Of a stretch of DNA of 64,000 bases, positions 11,611-21,764 are shown piece after piece. The notes under the pieces are model-generated. The model was not told the DNA's origin and made no database searches. It saw only the letters and a list, made by a program, of their open reading frames with translations. Numbering within the stretch: the stretch's first letter is position 1; every line of letters begins with the position of its first letter. Origin of the DNA: Azolla caroliniana (taxonomy: Eukaryota; Polypodiophyta); the NCBI GenBank assembly GCA_043228905.1, contig JBHGNT010000016.1, forward strand, positions 9,858,001-9,922,000, in the 5' to 3' direction. The position numbers were made by a program, and so were the translations under genes.

Positions 11611-12274
11611 TGTCACGTTGCTACGCGCGTGCGTGGAGAACAAGGCGGGACCACTGGGTTCTTGGACCGAGGAATAGGTGAGAAAAGGGGGGGGGGGGCA
11701 GAGAGAGATAGACGCTCACACACGTATAGACAAAGAAGCGCACGGGGACGCGGCCCAACAACACAGGAGACACGAGTTGAGCAGGAAATAGAGTATAAGA
11801 ACACTAGTGTATGTATATAAATATATGTATGCAGACGACTCGAACGGTTACAGCCGATCAGGTCGGCGAGATAGATGTCGACGCCTGATCACCCACGCAC
11901 ACAGGGGGGGGCAAGATGGAGATTCTGTCGGAAGCACACGGGTGTTCCACGAAGCAGGATCAACCTCTCGAGAACCTGCGCAAAAGAAGCTATGGAGAAC
12001 GATAGAGAAGAAGAGCTCGGTCCCAGTCCGACAACACTTCGTCCCCTCTAGCGCGCGATACCTTCTCTCCCCGTCTCCCTCTCTTTTATAGCTCAAGGAG
12101 GGAGGCCGTTTCACCCGTTTACATCACATTAATTCTCTCTATCGAATATTGCTACCTAGGATTCGACTTTTGTGCCTACCTATCTACTATACAACAAGGG
12201 GCGTGCCCACGTGTAATGTCCGGTTCACACACGCTATACACGGTTTGCGCCTGGGGACGGTTTTCTTTACGACA
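11611..12274 (-). repeat. gypsy-1 5' LTR
   Basis: A 664-bp LTR with TG/CA ends. On the minus strand it begins TGTCGTAAAGAAAACC and has a TATAAAAG box at 12090-12083, a plausible promoter. It matches 1-583. Confidence 0.93.
12083..12090 (-). promoter_or_regulatory. TATA box in gypsy-1 5' LTR
   Basis: TATAAAAG on the minus strand, conserved at 392-399 in the other LTR. It lies about 480 bases before the LTR end, so transcription would begin inside the LTR and run toward gag. Confidence 0.55.
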
Positions 12275-12278
12275 ACGG

Positions 12279-12845
12279 TGTCGTGAAGAAAACCGGCCAT
12301 AGGCGAAATCGGAGAGAAAGCGCATAAACCGGCTCTTACACGGATGGACGCGTGACTTGACATTTTGGACACGATTCATAAATGGATCGGTGGATGTAAA
12401 TAGTAAGTAGCACACATTCATTAGGGGATTGTGCGTATCTCTGTCAGGAGGGACAGGGAATAAAGGGAATTGACAAGAGGATGGGGATAAAAGGAGGAGA
12501 GGAGAAAGGGGAGAGGGGTATCGCGCACTAGGAAGGACGAAGTGCTGCTGCAGATTCGAGTGCCGAGCGCTCTCTTCTCCTCCGGTCGTCGGTCTCTGTG
12601 GGTCGGGAGCTCGCTGCCCCTGCTTCGTGGACAGCCCGTGCGCTTCCAGTAGAGGCTCTCCCCCTCCCCCCCCCCCTTCTTTGTTTGTTTTGGGGGTCGA
12701 GCGAGTGTTGTCTGTGTGTGTGAGTAGGATCCTCGTGTCGGGTCCATCGCCGCCTTGTCGGTTGTAACCATCAGAGTTGTATTCTCTTGTCGTTATTGAA
12801 ATCAAGTTTTACGTTCTATATCTCTCCTTCCCACTTCGCGTATCT

Positions 12846-12889
<44 letters not shown>

Positions 12890-12947
12890 GGTTCAAGACC
12901 CCCGTGGTCCCGCCCCTTTCTCCATGCACGTGCACAACAACCCAACA
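12279..12947 (+). repeat. gypsy-2 5' LTR
   Basis: A 669-bp LTR by position: it starts TGTCGTGAAGAAAACC and ends in CA just before the primer site. Only the first 17 bases resemble the gypsy-1 LTR start; the body differs. It contains a (TC)n tract at 12851-12886 near its 3' end. Confidence 0.82.
12851..12886 (+). repeat. (TC)n microsatellite
   Basis: An uninterrupted dinucleotide run inside the gypsy-2 LTR. CT-rich stretches are common in plant 5' leaders. Confidence 0.95.
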
Positions 12948-12951
12948 TATT

Positions 12952-12969
12952 TGGTGAACCTGACGTGAA
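12952..12969 (+). other. gypsy-2 primer-binding site
   Basis: The sequence TGGTGAACCTGACGTGAA begins four bases after the LTR and differs from the gypsy-1 site at one base. Confidence 0.8.
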
Positions 12970-12992
12970 CGGGGCGGCAGAGGAGTCCAAAG

Positions 12993-15116
12993 ATGAGGGG
13001 ATCGGAGCTAGTAGAGGCAATGGCGGTGGCCGTCGACCGGCTGGTGAGCGCTCGTGAAGGGAGGGGTACCCTCGACAGAGCCATTGAATCGATCGTGGGC
13101 TCTATAAGCCACTTTGAAGGGAAAGATGCCACAAGTTATTTGGAGGCTTACCGGGCCGAAATGATCATGAGGGATATCCCGGTGGACAGGCGGCTGTCCG
13201 GATTCCCTCGGGTGGTGACGTAGGGCATCCACGCGGAGGTGCTCGAGGCGCTGGCCGGATGCCAGACTTGGGAGGAGTTCGAGCTGCAGCTCCTCGAGAA
13301 GTACGGGTTTGACGACTCGCTTCAGCTGTCGAGGCGGGACTTCATGGCGTGGGTGGAAAGCCCCGGGAAGGGGAGGAACACGTCGGTGCTCCTCTAGGAG
13401 TTCGAAAAATGGTTCGTGCGGTTGTTGAAGCTAGACCGGACGGTGCTCGAAACAAGTTGAGTACTACTGTTTATGAAGTCGGTGGACGCGCTCGACAGGG
13501 AAAAGGTGGGTCCTCTATTGGAAACGGACGAAGGGCTCATGGCAGACTAGGCCGTGGTAAAATGGGTCTGCAGCCGTTTCGACAAACGGCGCGATTGGAG
13601 CGACGGAAGCTTGGCGGGGTCGGGGCCGGTCTCGGAAGGAGGCTCAAGGAGCCGGTATTGGTGCCGGCCGGTAGGAAGGAAGAGACCCGAATCTAGCCAA
13701 ACTCGGGGGTGGCATCAAACGACGCGGTCAGAGGCCCATCCGGAGGAGCGGCTCTGGAGGAGCTGGCGCAGATGGTGCACGACCTGCAGATCACACAGGC
13801 CCGGAGAGACAGCGGTGAACAACCTCGCGACCGGAGGCCGCCGGCTGGGCAGCGGTGCATGTGGTGTGACGCGATCGGTCACATTCGAAAGGATTGCACG
13901 GATTTTGTTGACGCTCTCAGGACCAACGTGGTGTACTTCTGGAATGGGCGGGTGCACGCGAGCGAGACCTGGAGAGCCCTAGAACTGAAGACGGGGCGCG
14001 GTGGAATGAAGAGGTTGATGGAAGAGGCCGCGGCACGACATGTTGAAGCCGTCAACTACTCGGTGTCGGCGGGAATTCGGGTCGGGGGTTATGAGACTCG
14101 GAAGGCGAAGGACTCCGGATTCTGGTCGCTAGTGCTAGAAGGCCTCTCCGGAGTTCAGCTAAACAAGGAAGAGGCGGACCGCGCGGAACAGCGGGTCTAG
14201 GAGGTCACCGGTTGGGATGATCTAGTCGAAGAGAAAACGGGCTTCGTAGAAGCCGCTTGCCAGAACTACGAGGTTCTGGTGGAGGACAAACGGGTAGGAA
14301 AGGCCGGAGGGGTCGTGCCCCCGTAGAGGTATGAGACCTGGTTCGGATTGAAACCGACCGATGCCGGCAACCCAGGTGTGCCGGACGGGAAGAAGCAGGC
14401 GAGGTTTCGGTTGAGCACCGAGATCGAAAGAACCACAGACCTGCGAAAGGTCCTGGAGGAACGTATCGTCGACAACAAAGTGGAGTTCTCATTGCGGGAG
14501 GTGCTGGCAATCGCCAAGAGGGAGTTCCAAGACTCTATCGTAGACTTGGTGAAGCGGAAAAGGCTCTCGACGGAGCCGGAACCGGAGAAGTCGGTGGAGG
14601 TGCGGACCACGCACCTGGAAGACGAAGCCCTAGAAGACGAGCTGGCGAGAAGCCACTACACGAAGCCGCATTGGGCCAAGGCAATGACGGAAACCCCTGT
14701 ACGGATCGGCAACGTTCTGGAACCAGTGGTGCTTTGGTAGACCATGGATCCGAGATCAACCTGATGTCCATGGATTTCTACAAGAAGGGTAAATGGCCGA
14801 TCAACACCAAGCACGGCTGGAAGATACGGGCGCCACGGAAGAACTACATGGGCCCTGTCCGAACGTACGGGTGAAGATCGGCGATGTCAAGATCGACCAA
14901 CACTTCTTCGTACAGGAGACGTCCTCGCATCCGGTTATACTAGGAGAACCGTATATCCCGACGGCACGGATGGAGACCAAGGTGTTGGACAACGGTTTAG
15001 CCTATGCAAGATTCAAGAGCCAGGATGGGCGTCACTCGGTCCAGTTCCTAACGGTGTCACCAAACCATGAGCGTAACCGTGAAGCCCTTGGCGGAGAAAC
15101 CCGAGGGGATTTTTAG
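12993..15116 (+). pseudogene. gypsy-2 gag-protease
   Basis: The ATG at 12993 begins MRGSELVEAM, aligned with gypsy-1. Stops in the gag frame lie at 13221-13223, 13395-13397 (Gln to TAG), 13458-13460 and 13548-13550 (Trp to TAG), followed by frameshifts near 13700, 14740 and 14850. A CCHC knuckle, CMWCDAIGHIRKDC, is near 13857-13900. The protease has LVDHGSEINLMS with the Asp-His-Gly at 14740-14748. The reading ends GAT TTT TAG (15108-15116). The product would have been capsid, nucleocapsid and protease. Confidence 0.92.
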
Positions 15117-17653
15117 AGAGGGCTATCAAGGTGTGGGGCTGGGATAGTCCGGACACCCGGAAAGAACCCCACAAATGTACAGTACAAAAGAAGACCTGTA
15201 CCATAGGTAGGAAATTTTGGTTCTCTGACAACGGAGGTTGTACTATGACCGGCGTCAGCGGCCGGGAGAGGAAGCGAGCGGAGGAGCGGCTCAGGGTTCC
15301 CCGACGAAGACATCAGCGGCGCCGTGGAGGCGGTCTCTTTTGATGACACCTTGGGCGAACTACGAAAGGTGATCGGTGAAGACCTTAGAGAAGACTGGAC
15401 CGTTCCGGTAGGGTCAATGGGAATGTACGAAGTCATCGCGGACTTCGAGGAAAGGATCGAGTCGGATCGGATGGCCCGCGTGGATACAAAGTACAAGACT
15501 GTGGACCGAGAGGTGAGGCCAGTCGCGGCACCCTTGCTGGAGGGCAGCGAGAAGCAGATAAAAGGGGTCACGTCGGACCCAAGTTTACGGAATCCGGTTG
15601 GCATAGGGCACCGGTTCACCGACATAACGCTACGGGAGCTCAAGATCGGTGGGGGCGGCTTTCTACTGCCGGCGGACGAGGACCGGTTTCAGAGAATGCT
15701 CGGGAGGCACGGGAAGGCTTTTGCATTCTCATCGGAGGAGATCGGGTGTGTAGACCCGACAGTTGTTGAACCGATGGTGATCTTCACGGTACCGCATGTA
15801 CCGTGGAACCTCAAGCCGATTCCGGTGCTGAGAGCTCACATCCCGAAGTTGATGGAGCTCCTAAAGCAAAAGGTGGAGATGGGCATCCTCGAACTATCGA
15901 GTGCCCCGTATTCGAATCGGTGGTTTACGTTGCCGAAGAAGAATGGCATGTTGCGCTTCATTCAGGACCTGCAACCAGTCAACAAGGTGACGATCCGTAA
16001 TGCAGGAATTGGATCGACCATAGATGAGTTCGCGGAGGCCTTTGCTGGAAGGTTGATCTATTCTGTCGGTGATCTATACTCGGGGTACGATCAGTTCCAA
16101 CTAGCCGTGGAGAGCAGAGACATTACGACGATGCGGACTCCTCTAGGCCTAGTGCGGATGTGTACCCTACCACAAGGAGGGACGAACTCAGTGGCTCACA
16201 TGGTGAACGCGATGAACAAGGTGCTCAGGGATTGTATCCCGAACATCACCATGCCATTCTTAGACGACATCCCGATCAGGGGATGCCCGGTGGAGAAAAA
16301 GGATGAGGCAATTGGGCCGGACCAATGTGAGAATTTCGGGGCGTCCCACATTGATGACTATGAGAAGGTGTTGCAGAGACTAGAAGGCGCGAGGCTCACC
16401 TTCTCCGGGAAAAAGTCGGCCTTCGGGCAATCCGAGATCATGGTCGTCGGGCACCTGTGCGGACCATACGGTCGGAAACCGTCTCCGGCCAAGGTAGAAG
16501 GCATCTCTGCGATGAAGCATGACTGCAATTCGGTCACGGAGGTCTGCAGATTTTTGGGAGCATGCGCGTTCTACCACATCTAGATCCCGCACTACGCACA
16601 TGTCACGGAACCCCTCTACGAACTATTGAAAAAGGGGCATAGCTTTGAGTGGAGAATGGAGCACACGGAGTCCATATGGAGACTAAAGGGGGCGCTTATG
16701 GTAGCGCCGGCTCTCCGTAAAGTGGTTTACGGCAAGGATGTTCCCATCTGCGTGACGGTAGACACCAGCCCGACCGGGATCGGGTGGGTAATCAGTCAGG
16801 AGGACAAGGACGACGTACGATTCCCGATCCGGTTCAGGGCGAAGGTATTGAGCAAGCGGCAGCGAGGATACGCCCAAGTTAAGCGCGAACTTTGGGGTGT
16901 CGTTTCGGCAGTCAAGGCCGACAAGGATTATCTGATCGGGACGGAGGTGATCATCGAGACGGACTGCCTGCCGATACTCGGCATGGTTTCCAGATGCGCG
17001 ATGCCGGACCTAGCAATGCTCCGGTGGATAGCGTACATTAAGTCCCTGAACCCAGAGATACGGCACATCTCCGGAAAGGACAACGCCATGGCCGACATGC
17101 TTTCGAGGGCAAGGTTCAACGACGAAGACGGCATGGTTTTGGATGACGAAGAAGTCGGCGAGGACTTCTTCGGGTCGGCTAACGTAATGACGAAGGAAGG
17201 GAACACTCCGGCGCTTAACGAATTTGACGAAAGCAAGTACGACGGGGAGTGGCTCCAAATCGGGAGGTTCCTACGGACGATGGCGCCGGACGCAGCATGG
17301 GCGAGAGAGGAGGCGAGCCGGATACGGAAAAAGGCGTACCGGTTCTTCCTACGGGACGGGTGCATATGGAGGCACCCAAAGTAGAGAAGCGGCATCCCAC
17401 TCTGAGTAGTGGCAAAGAAAGAAGAACAGGGGGGACTACTAGCGGCATTTCACAAGAGCCCCTGGGCCGGACACCACGGAACGTGGGCCGCGTTCAAGAA
17501 GCTGAAGGAGAAGTACTGGTTGCCGGGGCTGTACCAGGACGTGCATCGGTTCGTAACGACTTGCGAAAGTTGTCAGATGCACTCCGTAGTCCGACACCGG
17601 GACGAGCTACGCCCGACCTACCCGCCTACGGTCCATTTCAAGTGGATGGTAGA
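15110..17653 (+). pseudogene. gypsy-2 pol: RT, RNase H, start of integrase
   Basis: Pol opens in the -1 frame at TTT TTA (15110) with FLERAIKVWGWDSP, homologous to gypsy-3. A one-base insertion near 15302 shifts the frame, then a 420-codon frame (15324-16583) carries the RT, with FLDDIP as the intact catalytic motif. Trp to TAG at 16581-16583 cuts FYHIWIPHY. RNase H follows (16626-17384: VTVDTSPTGIGW, RELWG, ETDCLPILG). Stops follow near 17384 and 17403, then the integrase zinc region (HHGTWAAF ... CESCQ) and WMVD, where the 3.3-kb element is inserted at 17654. Confidence 0.92.
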
Positions 17654-18293
17654 TGTGAAAGTGTTTTTAGAATTCAAGGTATTGAAGTCTACAAAAATAT
17701 AAGGTATGGAGCATTCACACCCGAAGGCCAAGAACACGAATCAAGGTTTCAAGTATAGGTCAAACTAAAAGCAAGAAAGATGGAGAAAAGTAAAAGAAGG
17801 AAAAAGCAGACCACCAAAAAGCAGTCAGAAACCAACGCTCATAACTCTCTCGTTTGACACCCAAATATCATGTGTAAATATGGGTTAGAAATTTTATGAC
17901 GAGAGCTATCCATAGCTTTTTAAAACTCTAAATTTGGAGCATGGATGAGGGAGATATGACGATTAGAAGATCGTTGTGTCATAGCTAAGAATAGGAGATG
18001 GAAAAGCTCTAAAAAAAGTGTGGAAAAGAAAGCAAGCGAAACTTATCTACTAGAGGAGAACATCATATAAAGCAAGAAGAGTGAGGTGGTGAGGAGGAGC
18101 TTTTTTCTTGTGGTGTTTTTCTTGCCTATTCATGTAGTGCGTTTTTCTAGTGATCAATTCATCCTTGTAGGCTTGAGTTTATGTATCTTCTTTCTCTTGT
18201 TTCTATGATCATCACTCCTTATTAATATATCTTTGTAGATTTGGGTTTCTATATCTTCCTTCTCTCTCTTTTCTATCATCATTTCTCTTTTCA
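17654..18293 (+). repeat. 5' LTR of the Gag-only element
   Basis: 640 bp, starting TGTGAAAGTG and ending TCTTTTCA, matching 20322-20961 except for about four transitions. Confidence 0.95.
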
Positions 18294-18296
18294 TTT

Positions 18297-18314
18297 TGGC
18301 GCTCCAGGGAGGGC
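18297..18314 (+). other. Primer-binding site candidate of the Gag-only element
   Basis: The sequence TGGCGCTCCAGGG starts three bases after the LTR, the expected place. It is unlike the sites of the neighbouring gypsy and copia elements. The tRNA is not identified. Confidence 0.6.
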
Positions 18315-18389
18315 CGATCCTTTCCGTATAACGGGAGGAACGGTTGCCCACTCATTGATGGTTGGATCTACTGATTCATCATCAAACTA

Positions 18390-19055
18390 ATGGCAAGATA
18401 TGGAGTTCGCGATGCGACAGGTCTACGAAGAGAACTTTTCCAATTGCGTATGGTTTCACCAATGTGCTACCTCGAGTATGAGAAGACGTTTTTGGATATA
18501 TGGTCCACTTGGATTGGACTTGTTGGAGGCGTTGAAGATGTATACTTCAAGATGGAAAGATTCAAAGCAGGGCTAGATCCATATTTTCAATATGAAGTGC
18601 ATATGAAGTACCCAAGGTCTTTCCATGATTTGCTTCGAGTATGTCAAAGTTATGATCAACAATTGAAGAAGTTGTTATTCGGTGAAGCATATGGAGTATC
18701 GGCGTCATATACCATAAATCCAAGCTATAATAATTGTGGATCGGTCATGAGCCAACAACCAACATACTTGCAATGTCTGATTCAACAGGTTCCCTCATAT
18801 CATTATTCTAATTTTTGGAGTTATAATGATGTCTATGAAGGTGATTCCAGAGACAATGAAGAAGAGGTGATGAATGTGGAGTTCCCCCATCTAGTTCATG
18901 AGGACAACCATGATATAAAGAATGATGATGTGAAAGACGAATCTAATGAGATTGTTATGAGAAGCGATGTTATGGATGGTGATGCCAATGTACATCATGT
19001 TGAGGGCATTATTGATACAACAAGCGATATGGTGGTTGATGATGAATATGTGTAA
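18390..19055 (+). CDS. Gag-like protein of the Gag-only element
   Basis: 221 residues from an ATG at 18390, about 95 bases after the LTR. Residues about 10-90 have the layout of the C-terminal part of plant gypsy Gag capsid: a helix around YLEYEKTFLDIW, then FKAGLDPYFQYEV, a Pro-linked helix and a final YDQQLKK. The rest is acidic (EEEV, DNHDIKNDDVKDE). No zinc knuckle or protease is visible. It ends at TAA 19053-19055, but the next frame (19062 on) is in the same phase, only two codons further, so the ancestral product may have been one protein of about 555 residues. The Gag assignment rests on pattern, not on a search. Confidence 0.65.
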   Translation: MARYGVRDATGLRRELFQLRMVSPMCYLEYEKTFLDIWSTWIGLVGGVEDVYFKMERFKAGLDPYFQYEVHMKYPRSFHDLLRVCQSYDQQLKKLLFGEAYGVSASYTINPSYNNCGSVMSQQPTYLQCLIQQVPSYHYSNFWSYNDVYEGDSRDNEEEVMNVEFPHLVHEDNHDIKNDDVKDESNEIVMRSDVMDGDANVHHVEGIIDTTSDMVVDDEYV

Positions 19056-19061
19056 GATGAA

Positions 19062-20063
19062 ATGGAAGATATGACAAAAGAAGTTGTTGATGGTGAAGTA
19101 CCCACAACGAAGTTGCAAGATGAAGAAGGTAACCTAGAAGTGATAGCTAGAGATTGGCTTTTGGAGATCAATGCGTGTAAGGAAGCATTGGTAAGTGCCA
19201 AGTTGCAGTGTATGAAGGTGTTCGTGCATGATTTATGTTTTGGATTTGCATTGAGTAGCAACAAAGTTATGTGGGCATCAAATCTTCAACAACAATTTGA
19301 CCAAGAGCCAAGAGATTTACTTGTAATGCATGATTGGAGTATCATTAACTTATCACCATCAAAGGATCCACCACAACTAATCAAATGTATAAAGGAGAAG
19401 GAATCATCTATCGACATTGGCAAGCAAGAAGAGGAAAGCATAACAATTGATATATATTCGTGGGGTAGGGAAAACAAATCATTCCACATGGTATCTAAGG
19501 AGGAAGAACAAGTCATTGAAGAGAAAAGTATTATCACCCTAAAGGGGAAAAAGAAGATGATTTCAAACGATATCCAAGGAGAAGAGGATCTAAGGTTTAT
19601 TTCTCTCTTTTTTAAGTTTACAAAGTTATTCATAAATGACTATTCACAGATAAGAGTAGAAGGCATCAAGCACCACATCAAGTTGGAGAATTTGAAGTTT
19701 GTCTCACTTATTGTGGTTGTTCCAAAGGAGAAAGACGTCAACTTCCAACCCTTGAATGATTCAACCAAACGAGATTTATTTTTGCTTCCTTTTCGAGATG
19801 AGATTCTAGATGAAATGGTCATACATACAAAACAAGGTAATGTGGAGAATGTGGTGTGCCAAGAAGAAAGTCATGTTGATGAAGCAAAGATCGACGTAAT
19901 TCAAAATATGACAATTTTGACTAGTATCGAAGCTTTGAAGGTATTTGTACAAAAGGTTCGCTCGCTCGAAAGATTTATTCATATGTTAACATGCTTACTT
20001 CTATCAAGAGTTATGTATCACATAGACCTACTTCTGTTTGGAAAGTTGATGAAGATATACTAA
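19062..20063 (+). CDS. Unrecognised 333-residue protein of the Gag-only element
   Basis: The frame continues in phase with the Gag-like frame after a single TAA. It is lysine- and glutamate-rich with blocks such as KEKESSIDIGKQEEES and LKGKKKMISND, ending in a leucine-rich stretch (HMLTCLLLSRVMYHIDLLLFG). I see no protease (no DTG/DSG), no RT YxDD or FxDD, no integrase DDE layout and no zinc finger. It may be the C-terminal half of a long Gag or an element-specific accessory protein; function unknown. That it stayed open for 333 codons in a young element favours recent coding use. Confidence 0.6.
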   Translation: MEDMTKEVVDGEVPTTKLQDEEGNLEVIARDWLLEINACKEALVSAKLQCMKVFVHDLCFGFALSSNKVMWASNLQQQFDQEPRDLLVMHDWSIINLSPSKDPPQLIKCIKEKESSIDIGKQEEESITIDIYSWGRENKSFHMVSKEEEQVIEEKSIITLKGKKKMISNDIQGEEDLRFISLFFKFTKLFINDYSQIRVEGIKHHIKLENLKFVSLIVVVPKEKDVNFQPLNDSTKRDLFLLPFRDEILDEMVIHTKQGNVENVVCQEESHVDEAKIDVIQNMTILTSIEALKVFVQKVRSLERFIHMLTCLLLSRVMYHIDLLLFGKLMKIY

Positions 20064-20321
20064 TTGTTGTAACCTCTTTCTTTGTGTTGACAAGGAGAAA
20101 GATGGTGATGGCAATTGTCAATGTGTATGTGTGTGTGTTTAGAAGTGTGAGGTTTTTCCTATCGACTAGCGGGGGTTTTACTCACATAGTTTGTTTCTTT
20201 TCTATTTATTTTCTCCTTCTTTGTCTATAGCCATGAATAAGGCGAAGGAGAACCTTTAGTTTTATTAGTAGCTTAGGGTTCACCATAAATGGTTCACCAA
20301 AAAGCAAGGGGGAGGGCTAGA
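20064..20321 (+). other. 3' untranslated region and polypurine tract of the Gag-only element
   Basis: No convincing gene. The stretch ends with a purine run (20305-20321, AAGGGGGAGGGCTAGA-like) immediately before the 3' LTR, which fits a polypurine tract. Confidence 0.7.
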
Positions 20322-20961
20322 TGTGAAAGTGTTTTTAGAATTCAAGGTATTGAAGTCTACAAAAATATAAGGTATGGAGCATTCACACCCGAAGGCCAAG
20401 AACACGAATCAAGGTTTCAAGTATAAGTCAAACTAAAAGCAAGAAAGATGGAGAAAAGTAAAAGAAGGAAAAAGCAGACCACCAAAAAGCAGTCAGAAAC
20501 CAACGCTCATAACTCTCTCGTTTGACACCCAAATATCACGTGTAAATATGGGTTAGAAATTTTATGACGAGAGCTATCCGTAGCTTTTTAAAACTCTAAA
20601 TTTGGAGCATGGATGAGGGAGATATGACGATTAGAAGATCGTTGTGTCATAGCTAAGAATAGGAGATGGAAAAGCTCTAAAAAAAGTGTGGAAAAGAAAG
20701 CAAGCGAAACTTATCTACTAGAGGAGAACATCATATAAAGCAAGAAGAGTGAGGTGGTGAGGAGGAGCTTTTTTCTTGTGGTGTTTTTCTTGCCTATTCA
20801 TGTAGTGCGTTTTTCTAGTGATCAATTCATCCTTGTAGGCTTGAGTTTATGTATCTTCTTTCTCTTGTTTCTATGATCATCACTCCTTATTAATATATCT
20901 TTGTAGATTTGGGTTTCTATATCTTCCTTCTCTCTCTTTTCTATCATCATCTCTCTTTTCA
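20322..20961 (+). repeat. 3' LTR of the Gag-only element
   Basis: 640 bp, near-identical to 17654-18293, followed by the GTAGA duplication. Confidence 0.95.
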
Positions 20962-20966
20962 GTAGA

Positions 20967-21452
20967 CTTGGTGACGATGCCAATGGGGATAGGACAGATG
21001 CGATACCTGGTGCTTGCATGGGAAGACTTAACGAACCAGGTGGAAGGCCATGCACTACAAAGCAAGACAACCGCGTCGGTATGCCGGTTTCTAATCGAAG
21101 AAGTGGTGTGTCGGTACGGGTGCGTCGGGAGGATCGTGGCGGACCGGGGAGAGCTGGATGCGAGGGAGGCTGAGGAGCTGTTTGACCGGCTAGGCGTCAA
21201 AGTCTCCCTCACTACAGCGTACAATCTAGAGGCAAACGGAAAGGTGGAACATGGGCACGGGCTGATCGTAAAGGCATTGGTGCGTGCATGCGGAGGACAA
21301 GTCGGGAATTGGCCGCGACTCCTTCCTTACGCACTACGGGCGGACTGAACTATGCACAATTCGGTGATAGGGTTTATGCCGGCAGAGCTGATGTACGGAC
21401 AGAAGCCGATCATGCCGGTGGAACAGACGGTTTCTTCATCGGCGACAGTGAC
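20967..21452 (+). pseudogene. gypsy-2 integrase core, continued
   Basis: This resumes the integrase after the insertion: VTMPMGIGQMRYLVL, VADRGELD and NGKVEHG. The acidic residues are readable as D, D, E, but the Arg after Glu is now His. A TGA at 21346-21348 stops the frame before MPAELMYGQKPIMPVEQ. Homology to gypsy-1 and gypsy-3 ends about 21452. Confidence 0.9.
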
Positions 21453-21671
21453 GGTTTCTTCATCTTCACACACTATGTAAAAAATAATGAAATAATTATT
21501 ATAGATTAGATTAGTAGCTTACTATAGAAAGATGGATATACTCAAGAGCTTCAAAATGTATTTTACTATATACAAAATGAAGAAATACATATCAAGTTAT
21601 GAGAAAATAAAGTTTGAGAAGATAGGGAAATTAGAACTATCCCACATAGATAGGAAAGTTAAAGCCCTCGC

Positions 21672-21679
21672 TATATAAA
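21672..21679 (+). promoter_or_regulatory. TATA box in gypsy-3 5' LTR
   Basis: TATATAAA followed by CACC about 30 bases before a likely start. The same sequence occurs at 28743-28750 in the 3' LTR. Confidence 0.6.
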
Positions 21680-21764
21680 CACCTTGAGCTCCCTCATTTT
21701 TCATTTGTGCTAAGAGCACTTTGGCCACTTTGTCTTGATGGATGATGGTGGCCAAATTCGCTAA

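Larger units (their letters stand above)
1..12274 (-). mobile_element. gypsy-1: degenerate Ty3/gypsy LTR retrotransposon
   Basis: The order read on the minus strand is 5' LTR (12274-11611), primer-binding site, gag-protease, pol (RT, RNase H, integrase), polypurine stretch, 3' LTR (583-1). The 3' LTR lacks roughly its last 90 bases because the window begins inside it. The RT gene is split by copia-1 (3253-8547). Against gypsy-2 and gypsy-3 the coding region shows several in-frame stops and at least one frameshift, so it is not autonomous. The two LTRs differ at roughly 15 sites over 583 bases by eye, mostly transitions, so the insertion is not very recent. No chromodomain follows the integrase. 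The 5' end abuts gypsy-2 with only ACGG between them. Confidence 0.93.
17654..20961 (+). mobile_element. Non-autonomous Gag-only LTR retrotransposon
   Basis: A complete element with two 640-bp LTRs (17654-18293 and 20322-20961), TG/CA ends and a perfect 5-bp duplication GTAGA (17649-17653 and 20962-20966). The LTRs differ at about four sites, so it is young. The 2.0-kb interior has a primer-site candidate, a Gag-like frame and a second long frame, but no protease, RT, RNase H or integrase. It must have been mobilised by proteins from another element. It sits in gypsy-2 integrase, between WMVD and the next codons. Base composition is clearly more AT-rich than gypsy-2 around it. Confidence 0.92.
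12279..21452 (+). mobile_element. gypsy-2: Ty3/gypsy element, 3' truncated
   Basis: Plus-strand element of the same lineage as gypsy-1. The order is 5' LTR, primer site, gag-protease, RT, RNase H, integrase. A non-autonomous LTR element (17654-20961) is inserted in the integrase gene. The element stops after GQKPIMPVEQT and about ten further codons, where the gypsy-3 LTR begins; its C-terminal integrase, polypurine tract and 3' LTR are not present. Many stops and frameshifts show it is dead. Its first LTR base lies four bases from the end of gypsy-1. Confidence 0.92.
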
